NCBI RefSeq assembly: GCF_900169565.1
Contig: NZ_LT828648.1
Location: 3,012,501-3,076,500, forward strand
Reading direction: 5' to 3'
Source of the DNA: Nitrospira japonica
GTDB taxonomy: Bacteria > Nitrospirota > Nitrospiria > Nitrospirales > Nitrospiraceae
DNA: 64,000 nucleotides
Positions 1 through 7,843 of the stretch are shown here, in pieces (position 1 is the stretch's first letter; each line of letters begins with the position of its first letter). Under the pieces are notes generated by a model that saw only the letters and a list, made by a program, of their open reading frames with translations, made no database searches and was not told the DNA's origin. Both the position numbers and the translations under genes were made by a program.

Positions 1-545
1 TCAGCCAGCAGGTTGTAGTATTTGTTACATTCCTCAAGCGTGTCCTTGTGAGGGAAGAATTTCGGCTCAACCCTCCCAAACTTCTTTAGCGTTACCATCT
101 GAAAGATGACCATCTCTCCAGCTGAGTTCAGGTGAATCACACGACAGTTTTGCATCGTGCCTTGCAGCATGATCCTCCCTGGACCGAGCTTGTTGAGTCG
201 TGTGATTTCCATCTTCGGCAGACCGATCTTTGTAACGATTTCTGCCATTATAGGACCCACCTTCTGAGTGTAATTCCGCATTTTAGTGGTGCGTCGAAGA
301 AGGTCCTGTACTTCAGCACTCGCCGTCCTTCCCTTTTCTCTGTTCCATTCATTCCAACCAGGCACATCCTTATACTCGCGGACCATAATCCAATAGACGG
401 AACGGGCCGCGCTGATGAATGCACTCAAATAGAAGTTGAACTTATTGAACTTGCCATGATTGCGTTTCAACTGGGCTAGGAAGAACTCTGCTTCAGCGAG
501 CTTATATTGAGTATCAGATAAATCTGTAATAGCATCACCTCTCAC
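1..545 (-). CDS. Hypothetical protein, partial (C-terminus beyond the left edge)
   Basis: An open frame without stops runs leftward from a GTG at 543-545 to the window edge, giving about 181 residues. The start overlaps the stop of the upstream Kelch gene by 11 bases, suggesting translational coupling. Residues 15-60 look helical and include FYLSAFISAARSVYW, a pattern I associate with HEPN-like or abortive-infection-type helical proteins; this is only a resemblance. No RX4-6H catalytic motif is visible in the part present. Its function is not recognised. Other starts upstream (TTG) are possible. Confidence 0.6.
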   Translation of the reverse strand, partial: MRGDAITDLSDTQYKLAEAEFFLAQLKRNHGKFNKFNFYLSAFISAARSVYWIMVREYKDVPGWNEWNREKGRTASAEVQDLLRRTTKMRNYTQKVGPIMAEIVTKIGLPKMEITRLNKLGPGRIMLQGTMQNCRVIHLNSAGEMVIFQMVTLKKFGRVEPKFFPHKDTLEECNKYYNLLA

Positions 546-1584
546 GATTACTAAACTCAAAGATATCGTGAGCGTCCGTGACCACGTGCATGCCTGTAAT
601 TCCTGCGGATTGAATGTCACCACTCGCAAGGTAGAGGCGGTCACCGACTACGGCACCGGCCAGGCCGTGTCGGGGCATTGGCATTTTCGGTAGATCTTCC
701 CAACTATTGGTCGCGGGATCGTAGGCTTCAAGCGCGCGAAATGCCGCCATCAAATGCTCATCCTGGTGCTCTCCGCCGGCAACATAAATCCGATCCCTAT
801 ATACCATCCAAGCTCCACCGCTCCGTGCGGTCGGCATCCGTGCTTTCACCAAGCCCCATTGATCAGTCGCGGGATCATATTCCTCGACAACGTTCGTATT
901 GCTGGCGGTGAAAATGAAGGCGCTGCCGAGTCGACCACCGATCACGTAGATCTTGCTATTTACTGCTCCGACCGCCGCATGATTGCGAGCCGTGGGCATG
1001 GACGAGCGCACTGACCAGGAATCGTTCTTGGGATCATATTCTTCGACGGTGGATACCGAGCGATGAGGCCGTCCTGGCTGGAGCGAGGTTTCCTGGGAAC
1101 CCGGATGAGGTGCTGCACCCCCAATCACATAAATCTTGCCATTCACACTTGCCGCAACCGCGGATCCTCGTTTTGATGGCATAGGCGCCAGCGCCTTCCA
1201 GCGGTCCGTCGTCGGGTCATATTCCCAGGCATTGTTGATCGGCACCCACGCGGGCGGTCCGGAGTGGGGCGGCACAAAGCCGCCGAAGACATAGAGCTTG
1301 CCGTCTAGCTCAGTAATAGCTATGTGATGCGACGGTAGGGCCATTGCCTTTCTCTTGGTCCACTTATCGATGGTCGGCTCATACTCATACACGAGGCCTT
1401 GAGGGATCCAGCCTGGCCCAAGTCCGCCGAGCACGTAAAACTTGCCCCCGGACGAGACGCCAACTAACTCTTCGGACGGCTGGGGAAATGGGGCGCCCTT
1501 AACCCATTTGCCTGTTGTCTGTGCTTGGGCCGGGCTAAGGATAGATAGGAAGCTCATGAGAAACATTAATAGGAGAGCTTGCAT
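535..1584 (-). CDS. Secreted Kelch-repeat beta-propeller protein
   Basis: This 349-residue protein has an N-terminal signal peptide (hydrophobic MFLMSFLSILS then AQAQ) and six Kelch motifs. Each has the pattern Y-D-P-x-x-D-x-W, followed about 25-30 residues later by a (K/D)-x-Y-V-x-G-G strand, so it should fold as a six-bladed propeller in the periplasm or outside the cell. I start at ATG 1584 because an AAAGGAA ribosome site lies 8 bases upstream and the signal peptide then begins cleanly; an ATG at 1614 is also in frame. No catalytic residues are evident, and a ligand- or partner-binding role is the usual inference. Its stop overlaps the next minus-strand gene. Confidence 0.85.
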   Translation of the reverse strand: MQALLLMFLMSFLSILSPAQAQTTGKWVKGAPFPQPSEELVGVSSGGKFYVLGGLGPGWIPQGLVYEYEPTIDKWTKRKAMALPSHHIAITELDGKLYVFGGFVPPHSGPPAWVPINNAWEYDPTTDRWKALAPMPSKRGSAVAASVNGKIYVIGGAAPHPGSQETSLQPGRPHRSVSTVEEYDPKNDSWSVRSSMPTARNHAAVGAVNSKIYVIGGRLGSAFIFTASNTNVVEEYDPATDQWGLVKARMPTARSGGAWMVYRDRIYVAGGEHQDEHLMAAFRALEAYDPATNSWEDLPKMPMPRHGLAGAVVGDRLYLASGDIQSAGITGMHVVTDAHDIFEFSNRER

Positions 1585-1614
1585 ATCACTATTCCTTTCA
1601 ATGTCTGATTGCAT

Positions 1615-2052
1615 TCACTCTAAGTTATGTAGTTGCCTATATCAATCGCTCTTCACAGCAAAAATTAGTTTCCACTTGGAGGACCTTCTTCAACAACCTG
1701 AAAAGTGTCATTAGCTTTGAACACTGGAACAATCTTGCGGAGGGGACATTTTCAGCTCCAACGTTTGTTGAGGTGCTATTAAATAGCCACAGTATGATGT
1801 GATATTCAGGTCGGAATAGCGAAAGCGAGGACAGGAGCCCTTTAGCTAGGTGCGATTTTCTTCATCAGACAATAGCCTTTCGCAGCACAGCTAATTCCTC
1901 CAATACCCTTCGTTTTCGCCTGGTCCCCATACCCTCACCACGTCCCTTAATCTCCTTCATGGGTGACCTGCGCCCTTAAATAGCCGGCAATATTGACTTC
2001 CCCGACGATACTTGCGTACCATCCGCTCCTCCATTTCAGAGGAATAGGTAGG
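1615..2052. other. Intergenic region without a recognised gene
   Basis: This stretch separates the divergent Kelch gene and the plus-strand metal operon. I see no convincing coding frame, RNA or repeat. It is AT-richer than the neighbouring genes and must contain the promoters of both directions, but no clear -35/-10 pair stands out. Confidence 0.5.
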
Positions 2053-2355
2053 GTGCGCTGTTTTATAAAGTTCAGCGTCGCGAGCCTCTTGGCATTCAGC
2101 TTGATCATCGCTGGGGTCCTGGCGTCCTATCACTCCAGCTCAGATCTTTCCCATCATCACCAAGCCCATCAAGACAGTCACGCCAGCGCATTGTGTTCAC
2201 TGACGTGTGCCGTGGGCCAGGTCGATGCAGCGTCGGTAATTCTACTTCTTCGTGAGCTCGTACTTCTCGGTCGTGTTGAGTATAGGAGTTCGCCCAGCAA
2301 TCCGTTTCCTGCCGCACATCTCTGCGCAGTCCGTGGTCCTCCTTTCCTGGTTTAA
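2053..2355 (+). CDS. Small His/Cys-rich membrane-anchored protein, DUF2946-like (copy 1)
   Basis: This 100-residue protein has one hydrophobic segment near the N-terminus (ASLLAFSLIIAGVLAS), a His-rich stretch (SHHHQAHQDSHAS), a C-x3-C pair (LCSLTCAV) and the C-terminal sequence RGPPFLV. These elements in this order recur in three other small proteins of the window (3847-4209, 10286-10687, 10996-11325) and resemble DUF2946 proteins, which I recall near copper-related TonB receptors. Histidines and cysteines outside the membrane suggest metal binding. GTG 2053 is chosen because AGAGGA lies 9 bases upstream; a TTG at 1993 gives a 20-residue extension. It is the first gene of a plus-strand operon ending with a TonB receptor. 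Confidence 0.6.
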   Translation: MRCFIKFSVASLLAFSLIIAGVLASYHSSSDLSHHHQAHQDSHASALCSLTCAVGQVDAASVILLLRELVLLGRVEYRSSPSNPFPAAHLCAVRGPPFLV

Positions 2356-2536
2356 ACTCACGTTTTCCGTTCGTACAATCTCAGCACCTGACGTAACTGA
2401 TTCCTCTGAAGAATTGGCAAGCGTGCCAATCTTCCTATGAGTATGGCGCTGCTATCTTCTTTAGACCAAGCCTGAGGTATGACTTTGTTCAACAGAACGT
2501 GGTCTTGAAATATTTCTTGCTTATGAGGAGATGCCG

Positions 2537-3829
2537 ATGAATCGCCCCCATCGTTCACGACAGTATTACGGTAGGGGACCTATGCGTTATCACGTTATAC
2601 CGCTATGCCTTATTGTCCTTTGTTGGTCCGGCCTCCGGAGTTGGGATTCATTGGCAGGCATGCCTGAGTCGGAAATGGCAAGCGGAGCGAAACGTACACT
2701 TGTCGAGGGGACGTATCAATTGTCGCCTCCTGCCATTCAGTTCGACAAGGACGGCACGCTCCATGCCGCATGGCTCGAACAACGCGGTGACGCACGATCC
2801 GTCAAAACGATGCGAGTCTCTCAAGATCTCCATCAAGAGGCGGTACAGGTGAATCCCAAGGAGGCCGAGCCAAATGCGCTACATCAAGCTCCCGGCCTGG
2901 CCGTCGGGCAGGACGGCCGAATCTTTGTGAGTTGGTCGACGGCCAAAGCGTCTGACGCGCCATTTGCTTCTGATCTGCGATTGGCACGATCGGTGGATGG
3001 AGGCCGGACCTTCGAACCGCCGATTCTTGTGAATGACGATAAGCAACCCATTGGCCACGGATTCGAGTCTGTGCTGGTGGATCGGCAAGGCGGGGTGAAC
3101 ATCGCGTGGCTGGATAATCGTCACAAAAGTAAGAGCGGGGCCGGAGCGGTCTTTGGCGGCTCTCATGATGGCGGGAAGGGTGTGGAGACGAACGTCGCTA
3201 TCGATGATATGGCGTGTCCCTGCTGCCGTCCCATGCTCACGCAAGCGCCCGATGGAAGTATCTGGGTCGCCTGGCGGAAGACATTTGAAGGCAACGTTCG
3301 GGATATCGTGGTTGCCAGATCGATTGATCAGGGGCGATCGTTTTCGGCTCCCATCCGAGTACACGAGGATAAATGGGTGTTCCCGGCGTGCCCTCACCGA
3401 GGTCCTTCCATTGGTTTCGATGGGGCCGGCCGATTATATGTAGCCTGGTACACAGAAGGCACCGACGAGCACCCCCAGGTGTTCCTCTCCGTGTCTGATG
3501 ACCAGGGACAAACCTTCGCGACGCCCGTGTCACTCCATGCCTCGACCACGTCGCTTCCGGATCAATTACGGATGGCCGTGGCCCCTACTGGAGCCGTTGT
3601 GGCGGTGTGGGAAGAACTCACCGGCGTTCGCAAGCGGATCGTGATGCGCGTCTCGCTTGATCGTGGCCGTACATTCGGCTCTCTTCAAACGCTCAGCACG
3701 GGCGCCAATGCCGAATTCCCTACCGTGGCGATTCATGAGTCCGGTCAGGTGGCCCTCAGTTGGAACGAACACGTCTGGCCGAATAATCGAATTGTGGTGT
3801 TGCTCGAGCGTCTGAGCGATCACAAATAG
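2537..3829 (+). CDS. Secreted sialidase-like beta-propeller with CPCC motif
   Basis: This 430-residue exported protein has a signal peptide (MRYHVIPLCLIVLCWSG region) and five Asp-box motifs (SVDGGRTF, SHDGGKG, SIDQGRSF, SDDQGQTF, SLDRGRTF) typical of BNR/sialidase propellers. The mid-protein motif DDMACPCCRP and the later FPACPHRGPS are not sialidase catalytic features. They match a subgroup of sialidase-like proteins that I recall beside DUF2946 and copper-receptor genes, so metal binding is more likely than glycan hydrolysis. ATG 2537 is preceded by GAGGAG at the right distance. It lies between two small His/Cys-rich genes, only 17 bases from the next. Confidence 0.75.
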   Translation: MNRPHRSRQYYGRGPMRYHVIPLCLIVLCWSGLRSWDSLAGMPESEMASGAKRTLVEGTYQLSPPAIQFDKDGTLHAAWLEQRGDARSVKTMRVSQDLHQEAVQVNPKEAEPNALHQAPGLAVGQDGRIFVSWSTAKASDAPFASDLRLARSVDGGRTFEPPILVNDDKQPIGHGFESVLVDRQGGVNIAWLDNRHKSKSGAGAVFGGSHDGGKGVETNVAIDDMACPCCRPMLTQAPDGSIWVAWRKTFEGNVRDIVVARSIDQGRSFSAPIRVHEDKWVFPACPHRGPSIGFDGAGRLYVAWYTEGTDEHPQVFLSVSDDQGQTFATPVSLHASTTSLPDQLRMAVAPTGAVVAVWEELTGVRKRIVMRVSLDRGRTFGSLQTLSTGANAEFPTVAIHESGQVALSWNEHVWPNNRIVVLLERLSDHK

Positions 3830-3846
3830 CGTGTTGAGCCACACGA

Positions 3847-4209
3847 ATGCGTGACGCCATATTTACGATAGAGCGCCGGGGAAATGCCTCGAGCTGCTTC
3901 AAAGCCTGGGCAACGGTTTCAGTGGCCGTCTATGCCCTGCTGCTGGTGCTCTCCGCAGCGTGCTCGCTCGACGCAACATTGGATGATCATCACCACGCTC
4001 ATGCAGACTCCCACTCATCTGCCCACACGACCTTATGCAACTGGTCATGCCAACTCTCTTCGTCGCCGGCGATCATCAGTCTGGGTGGCCGCACCCTGCC
4101 CGATATAGTCCTCACGGCCATTCCAATTGTATTGAATCAAGGCCAGCACACGGGAGCCGAAATACTCCCGGACATGCGAGGCCCTCCTCCGCACCTCTCT
4201 GAATCCTAG
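3847..4209 (+). CDS. Small His/Cys-rich membrane-anchored protein, DUF2946-like (copy 2)
   Basis: This 120-residue protein has a hydrophobic segment at about 25-45, a His cluster (DDHHHAHADSHSSAH), the motif LCNWSCQ (C-x3-C) and RGPPPHL near the C-terminus, the same order of elements as copy 1. It starts 17 bases after the CPCC propeller and ends 117 bases before the TonB receptor, so the four genes are probably one transcript. A metal-binding or metal-delivery role at the inner membrane or periplasm is inferred from the His/Cys content and neighbours only. The ribosome site is weak. Confidence 0.65.
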   Translation: MRDAIFTIERRGNASSCFKAWATVSVAVYALLLVLSAACSLDATLDDHHHAHADSHSSAHTTLCNWSCQLSSSPAIISLGGRTLPDIVLTAIPIVLNQGQHTGAEILPDMRGPPPHLSES

Positions 4210-4326
4210 CGTCTAACTTCCACAGTCCATTCCTCGGCAGGCCATGAGCTCGCGTGGGCCATACCTTGCGCGCTTGGGCAAAACTTGCCGACGAGTTGGA
4301 CGTCGCGTGTGCCTAAGGAGGGTGTA

Positions 4327-6390
4327 ATGAAAAGCCATGTGTACTTCGTATCGCTCGCATTGTTAACCAGTGTGATTTTCCTATCGGCCTCTATTGTAAG
4401 GGTACAGGCCCAGGAGGAGTCCGGTTCCGTTCCCGCGCAGGAATCGGACGTCATGAACATCGATCCCGTCGTCGTCACGGCGACGCGAACACAACGGTCG
4501 CTGTCCGATATTCCCGTGAGTGTCTCGGTAGTGACTCAACAGGACATCAAGGATGCGCCCGCTCTGGGCACGGACGACATTCTCCGCACCGTTCCGGGTA
4601 TCAACATGCCGTTTCTGAATAGCTTCACGCAACATCCGACCGGCAACCTACCGGGAATGCGAGGCCTGGGTGAGCTTCGGGCGCTGGTCCTTGTGGATGG
4701 CATTCCTCTGAACGATCCCTTTTTCGGATACACCCAATGGAACATGGTGCCGAAAGAGACGATTGAACAAGTGGAGGTCGTCCGTGGAGGCGCGTCAAGC
4801 TTGTGGGGCAATTTCGCTATGGGAGGCGTCATCAATATTATCACTCGCAATGCCCAACCGAGAACGGTGAGCCAAAGCTTGCTGGGCGGATCGAATGCGT
4901 CGATTCGAAGCAACACCTATGTCAGCGATCGGATCAATGATCGTTTTGGCATCAGCGCGAATGTGAATTACAACCAGACCGCGGGCTATACACCACAACA
5001 AGCGGACATGCGTGGGGCCATCGATCAAAATGCGAGCAGTGCGAATGCGAATGTGCAATTCAAAGCGGATTATCAATCGCCAGATTTCAAATGGTATGGC
5101 CGAGCCAACTACTATAACAGCAGTCAAAACGTCGGCCGCGCGCTGGCCGATAATCAGCAGAATACGGTGAACTTCCAAACGGGAGGAACGTGGAAATTAA
5201 GTGAGCCGGAGACGTTCGAGGCCAATGTGTTCTATTTACAGCAGCAGTTTACGACGAACAATCCTTCCCTGGTGACACCAGGGGACCGGAACTCAGATTT
5301 TCTTTCAAATCTGCATCAGATCCCCGTTACCAGCATCGGCGGCTACACACAGTATTCACGGGAGCTGAATGAGACCTTTCGTTCCTTTCAGCTAGGATTG
5401 GACTTTCGGCAAATCCAGAGTGTCGACCGCGCGCAACTCTATAGCGCGCCCGGAGCCAGTCCCACCACTCTGAACGGGTATGGCAATCAAATGTTTGTGG
5501 GTGCATTCGGCCAAGCCAGCGTCTTTCCTATACCGAAGCTGGAACTCTTGGGCAGTCTGCGGATGGATTTCTACAGCAACTATGCGTCCAAGCAGGAAGC
5601 CTCTCCAGGCGGAACCACGAACTTTCCGAACGAGAGCAAGGTACAGCTGAATCCTAAACTCGCGGCACGCTATGAAATAAATGAACCTTTGGCCATCCGG
5701 GCCGCTGTGTATCGGGCCTTTCGAGCGCCCACGCTTGATGCGCTCCACTACAATTTTATAGCGACCGGATTTAGCTTGCTGAGCAACCCTCAGTTAGGTC
5801 CCGAGACCATGTGGGGTGGCGACACGGGTCTCGATGTCCATGTTGGTCGATTCAAGGGGCAAGTCAATGTCTTTTGGAATGAGGTCAGTAATGCCATTAC
5901 ACCGATCACTATCAGCTTCTTTCCTGTGTTCACTCAACAATGGTTCAATGTGGGCGCGCTTCGGAGTCGTGGGCTCGAACTCATGGGCGAGGTGGACCTG
6001 GCACAGTACTGGTCGGTTATTTTTGGGTACACCTATACGGATTCGACCATCACGTCGAATCCGCTCGATCCCAGTGTGGTGGGCAATCGCAATCCGAATA
6101 TCCCACTTAATTTTGAGACGGCAACGTTGCGGTATCGAAAACCGCAGGGGCTTGATTTCGCCTTTCGCATGCGAGCACTCCAAGACATCTATGCGACAAC
6201 GGACAATACGGTCAAGCTCAGCAATCAGTTCATTCTGGATGTTAGCGGTTCGTACCCCATATATAAGAACATCAGCGCATTCGTCATCGGAGAAAACATT
6301 CTCAACGATCAATATCTGGTCTCGATCGTCGGCGCCAATTGGATGGGGGCACCCCGGCAATTCTTCGGGGGTATAAATTTCACGCTATAG
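4327..6390 (+). CDS. TonB-dependent outer-membrane receptor
   Basis: This 687-residue receptor has a signal peptide ending in VQAQ, a TonB-box-like segment (DPVVVTATR), a plug domain (about 45-160; IPVSVSVVTQQDI, VLVDGIPLND, EVVRGGASSLWG, GGVINIITRN) and a 22-strand-type barrel ending in GGINFTL. It imports a scarce ligand across the outer membrane using TonB energy. The sequence looks generic (BtuB/CirA-like) and does not fix the substrate. The neighbouring His/Cys-rich proteins and CPCC propeller suggest a metal or metal complex. ATG 4327 follows AAGGAGGG; the longer frame from 4285 lacks a signal-peptide start. Confidence 0.9.
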   Translation: MKSHVYFVSLALLTSVIFLSASIVRVQAQEESGSVPAQESDVMNIDPVVVTATRTQRSLSDIPVSVSVVTQQDIKDAPALGTDDILRTVPGINMPFLNSFTQHPTGNLPGMRGLGELRALVLVDGIPLNDPFFGYTQWNMVPKETIEQVEVVRGGASSLWGNFAMGGVINIITRNAQPRTVSQSLLGGSNASIRSNTYVSDRINDRFGISANVNYNQTAGYTPQQADMRGAIDQNASSANANVQFKADYQSPDFKWYGRANYYNSSQNVGRALADNQQNTVNFQTGGTWKLSEPETFEANVFYLQQQFTTNNPSLVTPGDRNSDFLSNLHQIPVTSIGGYTQYSRELNETFRSFQLGLDFRQIQSVDRAQLYSAPGASPTTLNGYGNQMFVGAFGQASVFPIPKLELLGSLRMDFYSNYASKQEASPGGTTNFPNESKVQLNPKLAARYEINEPLAIRAAVYRAFRAPTLDALHYNFIATGFSLLSNPQLGPETMWGGDTGLDVHVGRFKGQVNVFWNEVSNAITPITISFFPVFTQQWFNVGALRSRGLELMGEVDLAQYWSVIFGYTYTDSTITSNPLDPSVVGNRNPNIPLNFETATLRYRKPQGLDFAFRMRALQDIYATTDNTVKLSNQFILDVSGSYPIYKNISAFVIGENILNDQYLVSIVGANWMGAPRQFFGGINFTL

Positions 6391-6463
6391 ATGACCAATT
6401 AGTGAAATCAGGTCCACTGCGAACTGTAAGAAGGCTTGTCAAAGATAGATTGCGAATACCGCA

Positions 6464-6493
6464 GGGAAGCTTCCGAGGGGTCGGAGGCTTCCC
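6464..6493. terminator. Hairpin between convergent operons
   Basis: A 13-bp stem (one G-T pair) with a GGGG loop lies between the stop of the plus-strand receptor and the stop of the minus-strand PepSY gene. Its arms are GGGAAGCTTCCGA and TCGGAGGCTTCCC. No long T-run follows on either side, so it may act as a bidirectional terminator or as a 3' stabiliser. Confidence 0.6.
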
Positions 6494-6562
6494 GATCGGT
6501 TTAGTACATGATCAGCTCCTTTATTCCACACACGAGATCAGCTTAAATGGCCAAGATTGTTT

Positions 6563-7792
6563 TCAAGGATCATTAGCGATGCGGCCTCGTCGACTTCGGC
6601 GTTTGCGGCTCCACATGAGTACGCCTGTGGCAAAGATCACAGGACAAGCCAGTCCGGCGGCAAAAACCGCAAGACGACCAGGCCAGCCGAATGCCTGTCC
6701 GGAATGCAGCGGCCACTGCCAATCCAGAAACGACTCGCCAGCCGTACGCCTCATATCGGGGGCGCGCGCCTCCAGGATGGCGCCGCTGTACTGATCGATG
6801 ACGATCCACCGCTCCGACCAAAAGGCACTCAGCTCTGGTACCTGACGAAAAGCTACCAGATAGACACCTGTCAAACTTTCAGGAGGAAAGATCCCATAGA
6901 GATTTCCGCCGGAGTATCGGCTCGTTGCGATATCCCATGCCTTCACCACTCCGATCGGTAACCTCCCACGGGAGGGTGATGACAGCAGCCGTGCCGACGC
7001 GCCGCGCGTGCCGGGGGAGAGCCATTGAATAACCTGCACAAACGCATCGTGCAGATTCATGGACACACCTGAAAGCAGCACGACGCCCAAGACTAGCGAC
7101 GGATAGAGCGAAAAGACTTTGTGCAGATCAAAGGTGACCCTGACGGCAGTTGCCGGTCGCCGAATGGTAAAGGCCTGCCGCCACTTGCCAGTGAGCGGCC
7201 ACCAAAGGATGAATCCCGTGGCGATTGAAACGAGCAGCAGCAACGCCCCGATCGCTACGATCGTTTGACCGGTTTCGCCGGACAGCAGCGTAAAGTGTAG
7301 TTGAAAGACCGCCTCGATGAGATAGGCCGGTACCACCTCGTGGGTCCCAAATTCTCGCGTGCCCGTCACGGTCGCCGTATAGGGATCGACAAAGACGCGT
7401 CGCTGAGCCAAGGAAGGCTGCATGTAGGAAATCGAGAACACTCCCTCACGCCCATGTTGGCCCATGACCGCCAGGATTCGGCTCTCAGGCTCGACCATAC
7501 GCTCGGCCGCCGCGATAATCTCGTTCAGCGGCCGTTGAATGGATCGACTATCGGACGGCACCGCCGTTAGCAGAGCGGGATTTAACCAGGCGTCGAACTC
7601 GTTCATAAATACAAGTACACTCCCGGTCAGGCCCACGATGACCAGCAAGGCCCCGACAGATAGCCCTAGCCACAAGTGAACCCGTAGCCAGCGCGTACGC
7701 CAGGCATTCGCTTGGTTTCGCGTTCTTGATGCGGTTTCAATCATCCCTCCTTTTGGAGGGTTCACTGGTGACACGCCGGCCTCAGATTTCAT
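6563..7792 (-). CDS. PepSY-associated transmembrane protein (iron/copper-uptake type)
   Basis: This 409-residue inner-membrane protein has a long N-terminal helix (LRVHLWLGLSVGALLVIVGL) followed by a PepSY-type periplasmic stretch, two or three further helices (about 185-210, 240-260) and a C-terminal helix before a Arg/Lys-rich tail. The pattern VHLWLGL...GLTGSVLVF is typical of the PepSY_TM family, which often accompanies siderophore receptors and includes ferric-siderophore reductases. It follows the siderophore-type receptor at 7844-10111 on the same strand, so it probably acts on the imported ligand. Start uncertain: a second ATG at 7744 lies within a small CCCTCC/GGAGGG hairpin. Confidence 0.85.
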   Translation of the reverse strand: MKSEAGVSPVNPPKGGMIETASRTRNQANAWRTRWLRVHLWLGLSVGALLVIVGLTGSVLVFMNEFDAWLNPALLTAVPSDSRSIQRPLNEIIAAAERMVEPESRILAVMGQHGREGVFSISYMQPSLAQRRVFVDPYTATVTGTREFGTHEVVPAYLIEAVFQLHFTLLSGETGQTIVAIGALLLLVSIATGFILWWPLTGKWRQAFTIRRPATAVRVTFDLHKVFSLYPSLVLGVVLLSGVSMNLHDAFVQVIQWLSPGTRGASARLLSSPSRGRLPIGVVKAWDIATSRYSGGNLYGIFPPESLTGVYLVAFRQVPELSAFWSERWIVIDQYSGAILEARAPDMRRTAGESFLDWQWPLHSGQAFGWPGRLAVFAAGLACPVIFATGVLMWSRKRRSRRGRIANDP

Positions 7793-7843
7793 AGATACAC
7801 TCGTTTTCCAGACACACCACGAAGAACTCCCTCAGCACTGAAA

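Noticed and set aside
132..479. Plus-strand frame of 115 residues
   Set aside because: It lies antisense to the left-edge partial gene, whose minus-strand frame is longer and runs to the edge.
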